Below, one piece after another: positions 21,606-33,975 of a stretch of DNA of 64,000 nt. The position numbers were made by a program, and so were the translations under genes. The stretch comes from Riptortus pedestris (Eukaryota > Arthropoda > Insecta > Hemiptera > Alydidae): NCBI GenBank assembly GCA_019009955.1, contig CM032233.1:93534501-93598500 (forward strand). The letters run 5' to 3'. The notes below the pieces were generated by a model. The model was not told the DNA's origin, did not search any database, and saw only the letters and a list, made by a program, of their open reading frames with translations. The first letter of the stretch is position 1, and every line of letters begins with the position of its first letter.

Positions 21606-24050
21606 TTCGTATATAACATTAGATGGACCTAATACATGTGCTTGACCGGACCTCATATATGAATTTGAACGGATATCACAAATGAGCTTGATCGGATCTC
21701 ATATATAACTTCGGACGGACCTCACATATAATTTTGGACGGACCTAATACATAAATTTCACCAGATCTCATATATGAGTTTGAAAGGATCTCATGTACGA
21801 ATTTTGACGGACCTCATTATGTGAGCTTGAGACGACCTAAAATATGAATTTGAACGGATATCATATATGAGCTTGATTCGTATAACTTCGGACGGACGTA
21901 ATATATGAACTGGAACGGACCTCATATATGAATTTTGACGGACCTCATATGTACGCATTAATACTCCTCAAATTTAACTTTTGGCGGCCCTAATATTTAT
22001 ATTTAAATCGAACTAATACATGAGTTTGAACGGATCTCATATACGGGCTTGATCGGATATCATATATGACCTTTTCGGACCCCTTATATGAGTTCAATGA
22101 TCCTCATATATAACTTTGGGCATACCTAATATACAAATTTGAACGGACCTTGTATATGAACTTGTACGGATCTCATATATGAATTTGAACGGACCTCTAA
22201 TATGAGCTGGAATGCTCTTCATATATAACTTTGGGCGAACCTAATATATGAATTTGAACGGACCTCATATATAAGGTTGAATGCTCCGTATATATATCTT
22301 TGGGCGAAGCTAATATATGAGCTTGAACAGACCTCATATATGATGTCGAACGGACCTCATATATGAGCTTGAACGGACCACTTATATGAACTGTGAACGG
22401 ACCTCATATATAAATTTTAACGGACCCCATATATAAGCTTGAACAGACCTCATATATGAACTGTGAACGGACCTCATATATAATTTTAACGGACCTTATA
22501 CATATATATGAGCTTTAATGGCCCTCATATATGAACTGTGAACGGACCTCATATATAAATATTAACGGACCTCATATATGAGCTTGAACGGACCTCATAT
22601 ATGAACTGTGAACGGACCTCATATATAAATTTTAACGGACCTCATATATGAGCTTGAATGGATCTCATATACGAGCTTGAATGGACCTCATATATGAACT
22701 GTGAACGGACCTCATATATAAATATTAACGGACCTCATATATAAATATTAACGGACCTCATATATGAGTTTGAACGGACCTCATATATGAACTGTGAACG
22801 GACCTCATATATAAATATTAACGGACCTCATATATAAATATTAACGGACCTCATATATAAATATTAACGGACCTCATATATGAGTTTGAACGGACCTCAT
22901 ATATGAACTGTGAACGGACCTCATATATAAATATTAACGGACCTCATGTATGAACTGTGAACGGACCTCTTATAAAAATGTTAACGGACTTCATATATGA
23001 GCTTTAACGGACCTCATATATGAACTGTGAACGGACCTCATATATAAATTTTAACGGACCTCATATAGAAATGATTATCTCATATATGAACTTGAACGGA
23101 TCTCATATATGAATTTGTGACCTCATATTTGAATTTGAACGGACCTCATATTTGAATTTGAACGGACCTCATATTTGAATTTGAACGAACCTCATATGTG
23201 AGCTTGAATGGATCTCATATATAACTGTGAACGACCTCATATATGAGTTTGAACGGACCTCATATATGAACTGTGAACGGACCTCATATATAAATATTAA
23301 CGGACCTCATATATAAGATTGAACGGACCTCATATTTGATCTCTAACGGACCTGATATATGAGCTTGAACGGATCTCATATATGAATTTGAATGGACCTC
23401 GTATGTGAGCTTGAAACGACCTAAAATATGAATTTTAACGGACCTCATGTATGAACTGTGAACGGACCTCTTATAAAAATTTTAACGGACCTCATATATG
23501 AGCTTGAACGGACCTCATATATGAGCTTGAACGGACCTCATATATGAGCTTGAACGGACCTCATATATGAGCTTGAACGGACCTCATATATGAGCTTGAA
23601 CGGACCTCATATATGAGCTTGAACGGACCTCATATATGAACTGTGAACGGACCTCATATATAAATTTTAACGGACCTCATATATGAGCTTGAATGGATCT
23701 CATATATATGAACTGTGAACGGACCTCATATATGAGTTTGAACGGACCTCATATATGAACTGTGAACGGACCTCATATATAAATTTTAACGGACCTCATA
23801 TATGAGTTTGAACGGACCTAATATATGAACTTGAACGGACTTCAAATATGAATTTGTACGAACCTAATATATGAACTTGAACGGACTTCAAATATGAATT
23901 TGTGCGGACCTAATATATGAACTTGAACGGACTTCAAATATGAATTTGTACGAACCTAATATATGAACTTGAGTGTACTTCAAATATGAATTTTTAAGGA
24001 CTTCATATATGAATCTGTCCGGACTACAAATACAAATTCGAATTGACCTG
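21606..24050. repeat. 23/24-bp minisatellite array (CGGACCTCATATATGA core), about 100 units
   Basis: Three main unit types are seen: GAACGGACCTCATATATGAG with CTT, GAACGGACCTCATATATGAA with CTGT, and AACGGACCTCATATATAAAT with ATT/TTT. Between about 22500 and 23800 they alternate in short higher-order runs. From 23510 to 23630 six or seven identical 23-bp units follow each other, a sign of recent local expansion. The left 600 bp and right 250 bp are more diverged, as expected at the edges of an old array. The right edge runs directly into the family A arm at 24051. Confidence 0.95.
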
Positions 24051-24172
24051 TCGTGTGGTTTTGAACAGACCTCATTCGGGTCATCTACTAAGTGAGATTG
24101 ATGGGCATTTTAGTTTCCGAAAATCACTAAATGAGATCATCCTTAATAACTAATTCCCCTTAAGAAACAACT
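24051..24172 (-). mobile_element. Family A left arm at the end of the minisatellite
   Basis: GGTTTTGAACAGACCTCATT, GGTCATCTACTAAG, GATTGATGGGCATTT, TTCCGAAAATCACTAAATGA and AATTCCCCTTAAG, in this order, are a diverged copy of the family A arm from its central junction to its terminal palindrome. The first block (TTTGAACGGACCTCAT in the consensus) is also the core of the adjoining minisatellite unit. Confidence 0.75.
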
Positions 24173-25184
24173 GACTCCTGACAAGACAGGATTTTTCATT
24201 TGGTGAAATGGTTTTTTTGCACACAGTGAACGCCAACGGTGAACTCAACAGTCTAATGAAGATTCAATATAGGAATTCTCTGACATTAGGCAGGAGACCA
24301 ACAAACACACTTTCACTTATATTCAATTAACTGAAATGTTTGGAAAAGGAAGTGATGCGTTGCGAGTCCCATGGGGACTTATCAGGGAATTGGAAGGGAT
24401 GAATGGGTAAAGGTGGCGGGCCCAGGGGGTGAATTGGTGTATGACATCGGCTTGGGAATTATTGATTTGGCTCTTGTGGATGATTGGAGCATGTAGATTG
24501 GAGGGAGAGGCAAGACTCAGCTATCCCTCGGACCAATGGGGCCAAGGTGGGCGGGGCTTAGTGTCCCATGGCTCTGCCCCTTTCCTTACAGCTAAACAGT
24601 TAGCAACAGGCAGCTATGATATCCCCAGCTTCATGGTAAGACCTTCACTTCAATAGATAACACTATATTTGATGAAATTTAACTCCCTAATTATTAATTA
24701 TTTAATAATATTTTCAAAGTTTAATTTCTTAGTCATTTTCGTATTTTAAATTGTCCATAGTTTACGATTAATATTGAAAAAAATGTGGCTTGAAATTGAT
24801 TATAGGGATGATGAGGTTTTGCACATTAACTACATTGTTCAAAATTATGGATGGGTATACACCATTCTAGTAAAACGAAATTCTTAACGTCCCATCAATA
24901 CTATTACTTTAATTTCAATACATTTCTTTAGTCCAAATGAAATGTGAATCCCATATATTAAATATTTTCGTGTTTTAGAAGTAAATAGCACCTCAAAATT
25001 GTCAACAATAAACGTATATACTATAGTGAAGATCTGATGAAGTGAATAAACGGATAATAAGGTTTCCACCATAACTTTTTTCTACTTTTTTCAAAAACTA
25101 GTGATAGATATACACTAACCACTCAAGTACGAGGGCCTCTGCAATACGAAGATAATTGATCTATCGAATATTTAATTCTGCAAA
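24173..25184. other. No gene recognised; GC-richer island at 24350-24600
   Basis: The GC-richer part holds a 75-codon frame without homology that I recognise. The rest is AT-rich. Confidence 0.4.
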
Positions 25185-25440
25185 TTGATATAAGTCACGT
25201 CATAAAGCCTAGGATCTTTTACCATGGGATTATATAATCGAACAATTAATACTACATTCCATTTAATGATGATTTAGTAAAGTTTTAAAACCATGAAATT
25301 TAATGAAACCTCACGAAACAATATAAATTACAATCACAAACATTACCCTTAAAAAAACACAAAATGATAATTTGTTTGTTCTGCAGAACATTATTTTGTG
25401 GTCGTATCTCCTGCTTTGTATATAAATTAAAAAAAAAAAT
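25185..25440 (+). repeat. Old direct repeat, copy 1
   Basis: Aligns with 27957-28215 through shared blocks ATATAAGTCACG, TAAAGCC, GAAACCTCACGAAACA, AACATTA and ATTATTTTGTGGT, with many substitutions and indels between them. Confidence 0.6.
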
Positions 25441-27164
25441 CGATATCGTATAACTATAGTTTACCATTTGCGTTTATGTAACTTACCCCGTACAGTAACG
25501 AATAGTCAAAGTACTTCGATAAATGTTGCATGCACGTATCGCTCATCTGACGGAACAATGACGTTAATTAGAAATTTCAGTAAAATTAGAGATAGTTATG
25601 ATGGCCAGAAAGACTTGATGGATGGAAAGAAATAACGTCTTACTAATATTTTACCTCTGGGGGACCTTTTTTTCAAAATGCCTTAAAAATGATCACGTTC
25701 TTATATTTTAATTTCAACTATTTCATTTCAGTTTTTTTGACACCTCTGTAAAATTGTAGGATTTGAAATTACATCGTTGATCGGAAGTAAATTATTATTT
25801 TTGTTTTCCTATTTAATGAATACAATTTTTAAAACTTTTAAGTTGACAGCAGAGCCATGAAAAAAGGTTCTTGCTTTGCCAAAAATTCTTTATTTAAATC
25901 ATTCCTCTATATACGTAGCTTATATTTACCTCTTCGGTGAATAAAATTCTCACTATAAAAATAGGAAAATTTTAATGCAACCAAAAAAATTTTAATAATT
26001 AAGAGGCATAAATTAGTTGGCTTGCATGAAAAAACGTGTTTATGCAATTTTCTATTCGTTTTGGAAGATATAAAATAATGGTATTATTATAAAGAAAATT
26101 TGTGGTCCTGATATTGTTAACCAAGCAGCATTTATAGGAGAAATTTAAATAAAGAAGCTCAGACAAATTGAGAATCAATTTTATTGCTTTTTTAACATAA
26201 TTGAAGTAATAGTCACATTATATGATCAAAATAGCTAAATAACTCGGAGAAATGTACAATTGTTTAAATGCTGACCATAACAATAATGACAATATTAAAG
26301 TAATACCGATTTTTCATTATGGCTATCGGTCACAAGTTTTTTTCCCGTCGGGAAATATTTCTTAAGAATGGCTTAGACAGAGGATACATGAACATGAATG
26401 AACTAGATCTTTGAACACTTATTCATTTGTCAAATTCTTAATTTTTTTTTAACGTTAAGGTTTACTGTTAGAAATCTCTTTCTGAGCTTCCTTCATTTGA
26501 TAGACCGGTCAAAGTCTATCTAATCGTCAATTCGAGTTGCAGATTGAATATAACAACAATATACAAATGACCGTTTTCAAATTATACTAATTTTTCATTA
26601 TGCCGATTTGTCACATAGGATGTTATTAAATCAAAAGCATATGTAGCTTTGCCAAGGGTAAAATTTGTTTCATTTTCTACAGGCCTAAAACATAATAAAT
26701 AAAACTTTTAATCAAATTCAAATGATAGAATTAAAAAAAAATCATTTCTATTACCCACTTTTGAGAATTTAAATATTTTCGGGGTACATTTTGAGTTACT
26801 CCAATGGTCAACATAAAATAACCGACTATGTCCATGTATTTGCAAAGTGTTTCAAATGACAGATATCAAAAGGATTTTAGTTTCTTAATTAGTTCATCTA
26901 TTTGACCGTTCCAATCTTGTCAATAATCGATCCGAAAAATGCTATGCAAGTTTTTTAAAACGTGTTATTTATAAATTACCATCCCTTTCTAGTCAATGAG
27001 TTCTCCACCAAATAAAACTCTCTACTCATCTGAGAATCGAAAACAAGACTCTAAAGTTATTTAAGTGTATTTAAACCTACGTATTTTGTAAAATGATATA
27101 TTAAGACGGTAATCATATTATACTTTTCAAAATCTAAAATTGATAGTGGGGTTCTATTTAGCAG
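25441..27164. other. No gene recognised; very AT-rich
   Basis: No coding similarity. Weak internal repetition: TTTTTCATTATGGCTATCGG (26309) and TTTTTCATTATGCCGATTTG (26591). Confidence 0.4.
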
Positions 27165-27345
27165 TTTGTGTTAAAGTGTTGGTCTTAATTTCATTTGGTA
27201 AAAGCAGAGTCCAGAGAAACAGAAAATTATTTAGTGACGAGCTCATTAAATAAATTCCTTAGTTCCCCCCCCCCCCCTAGGAAAAGGATGGTAGATAGAT
27301 AACCCACCCCAATTAGCCCGAAATGGACGTTAATAAATAACGTAT
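27165..27345 (+). repeat. Decayed tRNA-derived SINE copy
   Basis: Keeps fragments of the head (GTTAAAGTGTTGGTCTTAAT, TTTGGTAAA), then TTATTTAGTGACGA and CATTAAATAAATTCC, a C run, and the 3' end TGGACGTTAATAAATAA. The B-box segment is lost. It is the most diverged of four copies in the window. Confidence 0.65.
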
Positions 27346-27956
27346 CATAAAATTGATACGTTGTTTTAATTAGGATTTAGAACTATGTGAAAATGCTAAC
27401 TAATTATAGAATTATCCTTTTTAAAAATAAATCATATGGATAAGTGTAGAATTTAATCTACGTTATTTTTATGTGCTTTCGTAGACTACCTCGGTGTGCA
27501 GGATGCACCTGTCTTTCACACCAGCTATTTGCTCCAGCCGTTTCCTCTTCAGATTTAAATTTTTTTAACATCTTCTATAGTCCCCGGACTGCGGACAAAC
27601 CAGATCATCAGTAGCGGTGATTTGTAGCCTGAGGAAGGTGGTCGAAGAGCTACCGAAAGTTTGCAGCGTTGAGTGTGACTAGGAGTCCGCTGGAGCAAAT
27701 AGACGATGTGGATGGGAAGATTATGTTTTAATGTATATATAATTTGCTACTCAACAGGTATTGGTTCCAGAAGAGATATTATTTCACCTTGTTTACTTTA
27801 AAATATATGCTAACAATTTTCACAGATCTACAAGGGAAAGCTTATTATTGGTGGCGTCATTCACTATTTCATTTATACGTCGGCGATCATTCCTAAGCCA
27901 ACCCGAATTGAAACTGTAATCGTTCCAACTTTAGTTTCTATACATTTTTTAGAGTA
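27346..27956. repeat. AT-rich spacer with a 14-bp inverted repeat
   Basis: CTATTTGCTCCAGC at 27525-27538 is perfectly inverted at 27689-27702. The roughly 150-bp interior is GC-richer than its surroundings and contains CTGAGGAAGGTGGTCGAAGA. It could be a small foldback; no target duplication was found. Confidence 0.45.
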
Positions 27957-28215
27957 CAATTAATATAAGTCACGCCTTAAAGCCATGGTTTTATGAAACA
28001 GAATAATCAGCACAGAATTTTATTTTATGATGTGCTGGTAAAGTTATAAAGTCATGAAAAATGAATGCAATATCAGAAAACCTCACGAAACAGTATAAAC
28101 TACTATAACAAACATTATCCAGAAAAAAGAGAAAACATTAATTTGATTATCTGTATAAAATTATTTTGTGGTTGTCTCTCATCCATTGTATTTAAACTTT
28201 TAAAAAATCTTGATT
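27957..28215 (+). repeat. Old direct repeat, copy 2
   Basis: Partner of 25185-25440, about 2.77 kb away in the same orientation. Weaker similarity seems to continue beyond both copies (GGCCAGAAAGACTTGATGG near 25600, CTGGAAAGACG near 28305), so the duplicated segment may have been longer. Confidence 0.6.
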
Positions 28216-30540
28216 TGAGAAAATGTTGTAAATTGTAAATAAAGGACTCAAAAAAAGGGGTTTACGTTAAATTAGTCTTAACGCTTCAAATACTATTATT
28301 AAAATGACTGGAAAGACGATTTCTAGATTATCCTTGAGTATTCTTCTGCATCATTGGATATATCTTGTATATTCGTTGTTTAAATAAAAATAATGAGTGT
28401 AATTAATTATTATTCAACGGTTTGATAAAATTACTATAAGTGTTCATGAAAAATATTATAGGTCATGAGCAATTAAATTTTCTTATTCTCTTAAAATGAC
28501 ACATATTATCTGTGGACACCTGAAATAAGGAACAGAAATCTTCATATTGAATATAGCAAACATTGATTTTGACAATATATTACATTTTAAAAGACAATTT
28601 GTGTTGAATATACTTGAAAAAGAAAAATAGGAACATTTAAAATATTAATAAAAATAATGTAAAATAGGAGAAAAAAGTATTTTCATTTCGTCAAAATGAA
28701 CCAATACTTCTGATATTGTTTAAACATTTTTGTATCTGTAAAAGGTGTATAATTGAAATTGATCCCTAATTATGTATAAGGATGCAATAAAGGTCTGCTC
28801 ACGTGTATAATAACGATAACATTTATTTTTTAGGGTTCCCTTTAGACTGGAGACAGCAAAGTAATACAAGAATCATAACTTGAGAAAAGGTGGGCAAAGC
28901 CTTCCTACTCACGGAATTAGTTTTTGCTGCTCTCCATGAAAATCGAATCGGTAAGCGACATTTCAAATGTTTTTATATTTCCTAAGAGCTATATTTGTTT
29001 GTAGTTTGCATGGATCAATGCCACATTTTAACATTGATGGTTATAGAGAGTTTATTGTGTAGTATTGAAATTAGCAAGCTGTGTAATCCTAAACATTGAG
29101 TAGAAAAAAATATGTAAATACTAACTGTTCTACCCGTCTAGGATGGGTTGAAATAAAAGTGGCATCCCGTGGAAATATAAAGATTGGATTAACCGAAGCA
29201 CAAAATCATTCCGTCATTTTACTCACATAAAACAAATGTCCTGCAACATGTGCAATAACTGTAGTTATACCCGTTAAAATAAAAAGTGGCAATTTGACGA
29301 ATTTGTGTTTAATTGGCACTTATCCGTAAATGTACTGAAATATTAATGGGTTCCCGTCGAAGATTGGAAAAATGCGAGTACTGATTAATCATTTTATTTT
29401 CACGAAATTACATTTATATTATAAGCATGGCATGGGTATTGGACAAATGTTAACGCTCTTATAGTTCATGTGGTCAAATCCACCTCCAAAAAGATTGCAA
29501 CACCTTAGAATTAGGTGACCAAAAAGTTGATAAAATTCAATTCCTGCATTCTGATGGAATACAATAGTAATGCTATCTGTAGTTGGAGGGCTCATGTAAA
29601 AATGGTCCCGGAAGTCAGAATTAAAAATTTCAAAATTCATTACTCTGACTCAGGAATAGTACTTCGCCCCCATCACATCGATATTAAGAGCCTGTTGGCG
29701 GGAACGATCCTTCCAAACTAATTAGCTAAATAAACTTTAACACGGCAGACAGCTCTGTTTAGGTTTATTACACCCCCAACTTACACAGTAACAAAGTAGC
29801 CTTTGGTTACATAAAAATCTCTACTTCTTCCTAGGTGGTTTCCCCAAACGTCCTGTGCCTAGTTGGATAAGTACCTTTCTTATATTCCCAACAACACTGA
29901 ATTTTGGGGTTTGCTAGATGGAAAATCTAAACTACTTCCGCTATTAGGAGTTGGTTACGAGAATCCTATATATCAACTTTTGCTGATAAATCAATATCAA
30001 GAAGTAGTTTTGTCCTGCCAGTTACACCTTACTATTCTTAAATCCAACGTTACAGCCCATTACTGGCTGGATCATTGAATATACCTGGCAAGTGTATTGG
30101 AAGTGACGGTACCATCTTCTATGTCTTCGAACTTTGTACTGAGTAAGTGTGTAGATATCTAGAGTTATTATGAAGTCCAATGGTCCAATAGCGGTGGTTT
30201 ATATTCAATCGGGAGATGTATGTCTGTAAACAATTTTTATTTGACTCAAGTACTAGGAGTTTTTTAGCAGATTTGTTTTCTCCTGCGGCTTTAACTTGAT
30301 GATATTGTATCACTAAATATATCTTGCTCAGCTTAAATGTCCATTCAAGCAGCAGTGTGAACCAGATGCAATTGTAAGCAGCCATTCTATTTGGATGGTA
30401 GTTATGGTGGTTGCGTTTCCTCATTAATTCCAAATGATAATCATGCTTCCGGACGAAACGTAATACGCGTCACCCCAGGTGGATGTAGTATGTTGTCTGG
30501 TTGCCAATGTGTTTCACCTAGCATGGCAATAAGGTGGCTG
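28216..30540. other. No gene recognised
   Basis: AT-rich to about 29400, then more balanced. The open frames at 29419-29721 (both strands) and 30119-30433 show no domain signature that I recognise and no splice context that would support an exon. Confidence 0.4.
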
Positions 30541-31366
30541 AATGTGGGTGTAGTATGTTTTCAGGATGGGCAAGGTGCATAATTCGAATGGGAAAGCAAG
30601 GTGGCTGAATGTGGGAGTAGCCTGTTCAGAGGATGGACAAGGTGCATGATTAGAATTGGCAAGCAGGATGAATGTGAGTGTAGTATGGTGTCAGGAAGGA
30701 CAAGGTGCATGATTGGGATAGGAAAGCAAGGTGGCTGAATGTGGGTGTAGTATGGTGTCAGGAAGGACAAGGTGCATGATTGGGATAGGAAAGCAAGGTG
30801 GCTGAATGTGGGTGTAGAATGTTGTCAGAATGGACAAGGTGCATGATTGGAATAGGAAAGCAAGGTGGCTGAATGTGGGTGCAGTATGTTGTCAGGATGG
30901 ACAAGGTGCATGATTGGAATGGCAAAGCAAGGTGGCTGAATGTGGGTGTAGTCTGTTGTCAGGATGGACAAGGTGCATGATTAGAATGCGCAAGCAGGCT
31001 GAATGTGGGCGTAATATGTTGTCAGGATGGACAAGGTGCATGATTAGAATGTGCAAGCAGGCTGAATGTGGGCGTAGTATGTTGGCAGGATGGGCAAGGT
31101 GCATAATTCGAATGGGAAAGCAAGGTGGCTGAATGTGAGTATAGTATGTTGTCAGGAAGGACAAGGTGCATAATTCGAATGGGAAAGCAAGGTGGCTGAA
31201 TATGAGTGTAGTTTGTTGTCAGGATGGACAGGGTTTCGTAAATCGAATGGCAAAGTAAGATGCCTGAATGTGGGTGTAGTATGTTGTCAGGATGAACAAG
31301 GTGCATAATTCGAATGGGAAAGCAAGGTGGCTGAATGTGAGTGTAGTATGTTGTCAGGAAGGACAA
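30541..31366. repeat. Minisatellite, about 67-bp unit, 12-13 copies
   Basis: Unit of the type GCTGAATGTGGGTGTAGTAT, GTTGTCAGGATGGACAAGG, TGCATGATTGGAATGGGAAA, GCAAGGTG. Full units are 67 bp; a shorter variant (about 62 bp, lacking part of GCAAGGTG) occurs near 30660 and 30985-31070. Units differ by several substitutions, so it is not a very recent expansion. Degenerate units continue to about 31420. The His/Pro-rich minus-strand frames inside are by-products. Confidence 0.93.
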
Positions 31367-31834
31367 CCTGCTTGATCTAGAAGGTCAACCAAGACGGCTT
31401 AATTTTGGTGATGTATGTTGTAGGGGCAAAGTACTGAAACTAATCGCTCCCTGACGACTGCTGGACAGGACCAATTTGTTCTTGGTATCACCCCTGATTC
31501 CGGACTTACTGCCTCATAGCACCAAAATAATTTTGTCCACACTCAACAGTCATTATTAGTTCATCTCAACGTTATTATCAAAGCCCTTTTTCTGCAAGTA
31601 ATTCCAGATTGAATTATGACAAGTTAAATAACAACAAAAAGTTGGACAGTTCTGAAATAATGCCTGCAGATGTCTCCATGTATATTCATATTAGTCTGTT
31701 AGCTCTAGAATGTTCAAGATTTTGGTATGATTATTACCTAACCCGTTTAAAGAAATGCTTAAAATTTTCGATTTAAATTAATGATATAGTTCGCAATCGC
31801 TACTATCGGGGCAGGAAGAGTGGACACAGCCACA
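31367..31834. other. No feature recognised
   Basis: No repeat or coding signal apart from the fading end of the minisatellite. Confidence 0.4.
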
Positions 31835-32348
31835 ACCGTCGTCACTGGCTGATCGTCGAGTACAGCTGGCAAGCGCTTTCGATGCAATGGCACCATCTTC
31901 AAGCCCGTCGAAAAGTTGTACTGAGTTAGATGTCTGTTGGTCAGTAGGTTTTATGCGTCTGGTCACCGTATTAGTTTGTTTACGTTTAGTCCAAGTCTGT
32001 TTACTTACGTCAGATATGTCAAGCGGTAAGTAAACAGACTTGGACTAAAACGTAAACAACCCACCGCACGAAGACATTTTACCTGGACACTAGCTAACAC
32101 CCCTCACTTGACAGATCTGAGGTAAGTAAACAGACTTGGACTAAACGTAAACAAACTAATACGGTGACCAGACGCATAAAACCTACTGACCAACAGACAT
32201 CTAGCTCAGTACAACTTTTAGACGGGCTTGAAGATGGTGCCATTGCTTAGAAACTGCTTGCCAGCTGTACTCGACGATCAGCCAGTGACGACGGTCTCCA
32301 CCGAAAGGTATGACAACAGTATTATTTATATTGGCGGTTCTAATCCTT
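31835..32348. mobile_element. Foldback element copy 2, larger loop
   Basis: Outer arms match the foldback at 2060-2341 (left from 31835, right to about 32295, followed by TATGACAACAG and GGCGGTTCTAATCC). The arms extend inward with a second pair: left about 31925-32007, right about 32113-32205 (GACATCTA...ACCTACTGACCAACAG, GACCAGACGCATAAAACC, AAACAGACTTGGACTAAACG). A third copy of the AAACAGACTTGGACTAAA block lies in the loop at about 32031. Total inverted arm length is about 170 bp around a roughly 105-bp loop. No target duplication found. Confidence 0.75.
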
Positions 32349-33694
32349 TATTTGAATGTCATTATTATTTATTTGATGAGCTCCGCAGCGAGGTGATGCC
32401 GCTCTATATCATTTATTTTCAATTCACTAATTTAAAATAAAGAAGAGTGTTGGCAAAGTTATTAAAACGTTGAGTAAAATGAAATTAAGGAAGCGCTAAA
32501 TTAAAGATATAATTTTTGCGATAAATCCTGGAATGATGATGTTTATATATCTGGTCCTAATTTCCTACACATTTTTCTCTATTTGGAGTTTTAATCTTAT
32601 TTTACATATTTGCACACTCAGTAAAGCTCGATTTCTTCTCGTGCAAATATTTTTGTGTTCGCGTAGGGTATTTATTTTTAGAATATATTCTGATTTTTAT
32701 TTGGGAGTAGAAAGTGCCAGAACGTCATGGGCCATGCTAGACGGAGTTCATTAATAGCAATGTTAGCGTTCCTTCATGGATTTAATAAGATATATCTTCT
32801 CAAAATGTTCGGAAACAAGACCTCAAACAGTTGGAAGAATATAATACCTAAATACTAATAAATATCTAGGGTATTTGTTAGAAATTAGGCCAAGTACGAG
32901 TAAGAAATACAAAAAAAAATCCTTTATATTCAGTTCTAGAAATTCACCCTTTAATACATTTACAAAGGACAAGCACATATTGCAAAGCTTTTCAGTCTCC
33001 CGACGGATACTAAGGTGATAACTTCTATATCACGAAGTGAACCAGAAAATTCTTAAACCAGGTTTTTTTAAGTAGAGTAGGTTATCGGTAACGCATAACT
33101 ATTTTTTGTAGCGATTTCGCCAATTTAAATCGGAAGTACTTAAGAAGGAAATATAGTTTTGTATTAAGGATGAACTACTCTACTTCCACACACAGTTTCA
33201 TAATTTTTATGAATTTTCGGGTTCCTTAACCTCCCTTGTTAGTTGATACCCCGTGAAATTAAGATAAGTAGAAGTGGATGATTTAATTGCTATTAACGTT
33301 TCGTAGGCAATATGGTACTCTCACCTGACCTGACAATTATAGTACATACTTGTTGGAGGAGAGGACGATAAATTAGATCCAGATTGGAGATAATTCAATC
33401 ACATTTTGCGGTTCCTCAGAGAATCTTGAAGTACTAATGGAATTCGGCCCCTACGTATCCTTCAAGAGAGATTTAGAGAGTTTTTGTAAGTCGGGACCTT
33501 GCATGAATACTCTGGTAAGAGTCCAACCTACAGCAACTTTAGATATCAAGAGATCTAAAGTTGACAGATTATTTGCCGGAAATGCTCAGCGCTAGAATAA
33601 AGAATCAGCGAGAACCACAAAAAAGAGTTATTTTGAATTATTTTCAACCTGCTTATATCTTCACTAAAAGTATAAAATATAATTCAGTTCATCA
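32349..33694. other. No gene recognised
   Basis: AT-rich. The part at about 33405-33560 has blocks similar to the degenerate 118-bp family (TTCCTCAGAGAATCTTGAAG, CTTCAAGAGAG). The 73-codon frame at 32533-32754 is a hydrophobic, low-information translation. Confidence 0.4.
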
Positions 33695-33975
33695 TTCATA
33701 TTTTTTTTTAATTTGACTCATGGAAATCAAGAATGATATAAATGCCTATGTCCAATTAAATTATTCGCATTCATTAACATTTAAGATTAAAGAACTAAGA
33801 ACCGTTTTATCAAATCACATGAAATCAGGTATACTTTTTATCTGTATTCTTAAAAAATATGTTTACAAATAATCTCTCACAGATTGAAAACTGGCTGTAA
33901 AAGGCATCTGTAGGAATTTAAACATAACTTAATTAAGACAGGGAACAAGTAGATAATCAGATGAAAATCCATTTT
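33695..33975 (-). repeat. Repeat X copy 1, next to family A
   Basis: About 280 bp are shared, inverted, with 48996-49295: blocks ATTTGACTCATGGAAATCAA, AAGAACCGTTTTATCAAATC, CACAGATTGAAAACTGGCTG and AAGTAGATAATCAGATGAAA. Both copies end at the sequence AAAATCCATTTTAGCA at the edge of a family A copy. Confidence 0.8.

Noticed and set aside
21606..24050. Array of nuclear-receptor-like half sites (AGGTCC in the inverse of each unit)
   Set aside because: The half site differs from AGGTCA and spacing simply follows the repeat; simple expansion explains it.
30561..31366. His/Pro-rich minus-strand frames of 69-114 codons
   Set aside because: They are translations of the 67-bp minisatellite without independent evidence of coding.
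32228..32440. Independent small gene of 70 codons
   Set aside because: Most of it is the right arm of the foldback element. The shared frame with copy 1 is reported as a finding instead of a gene.
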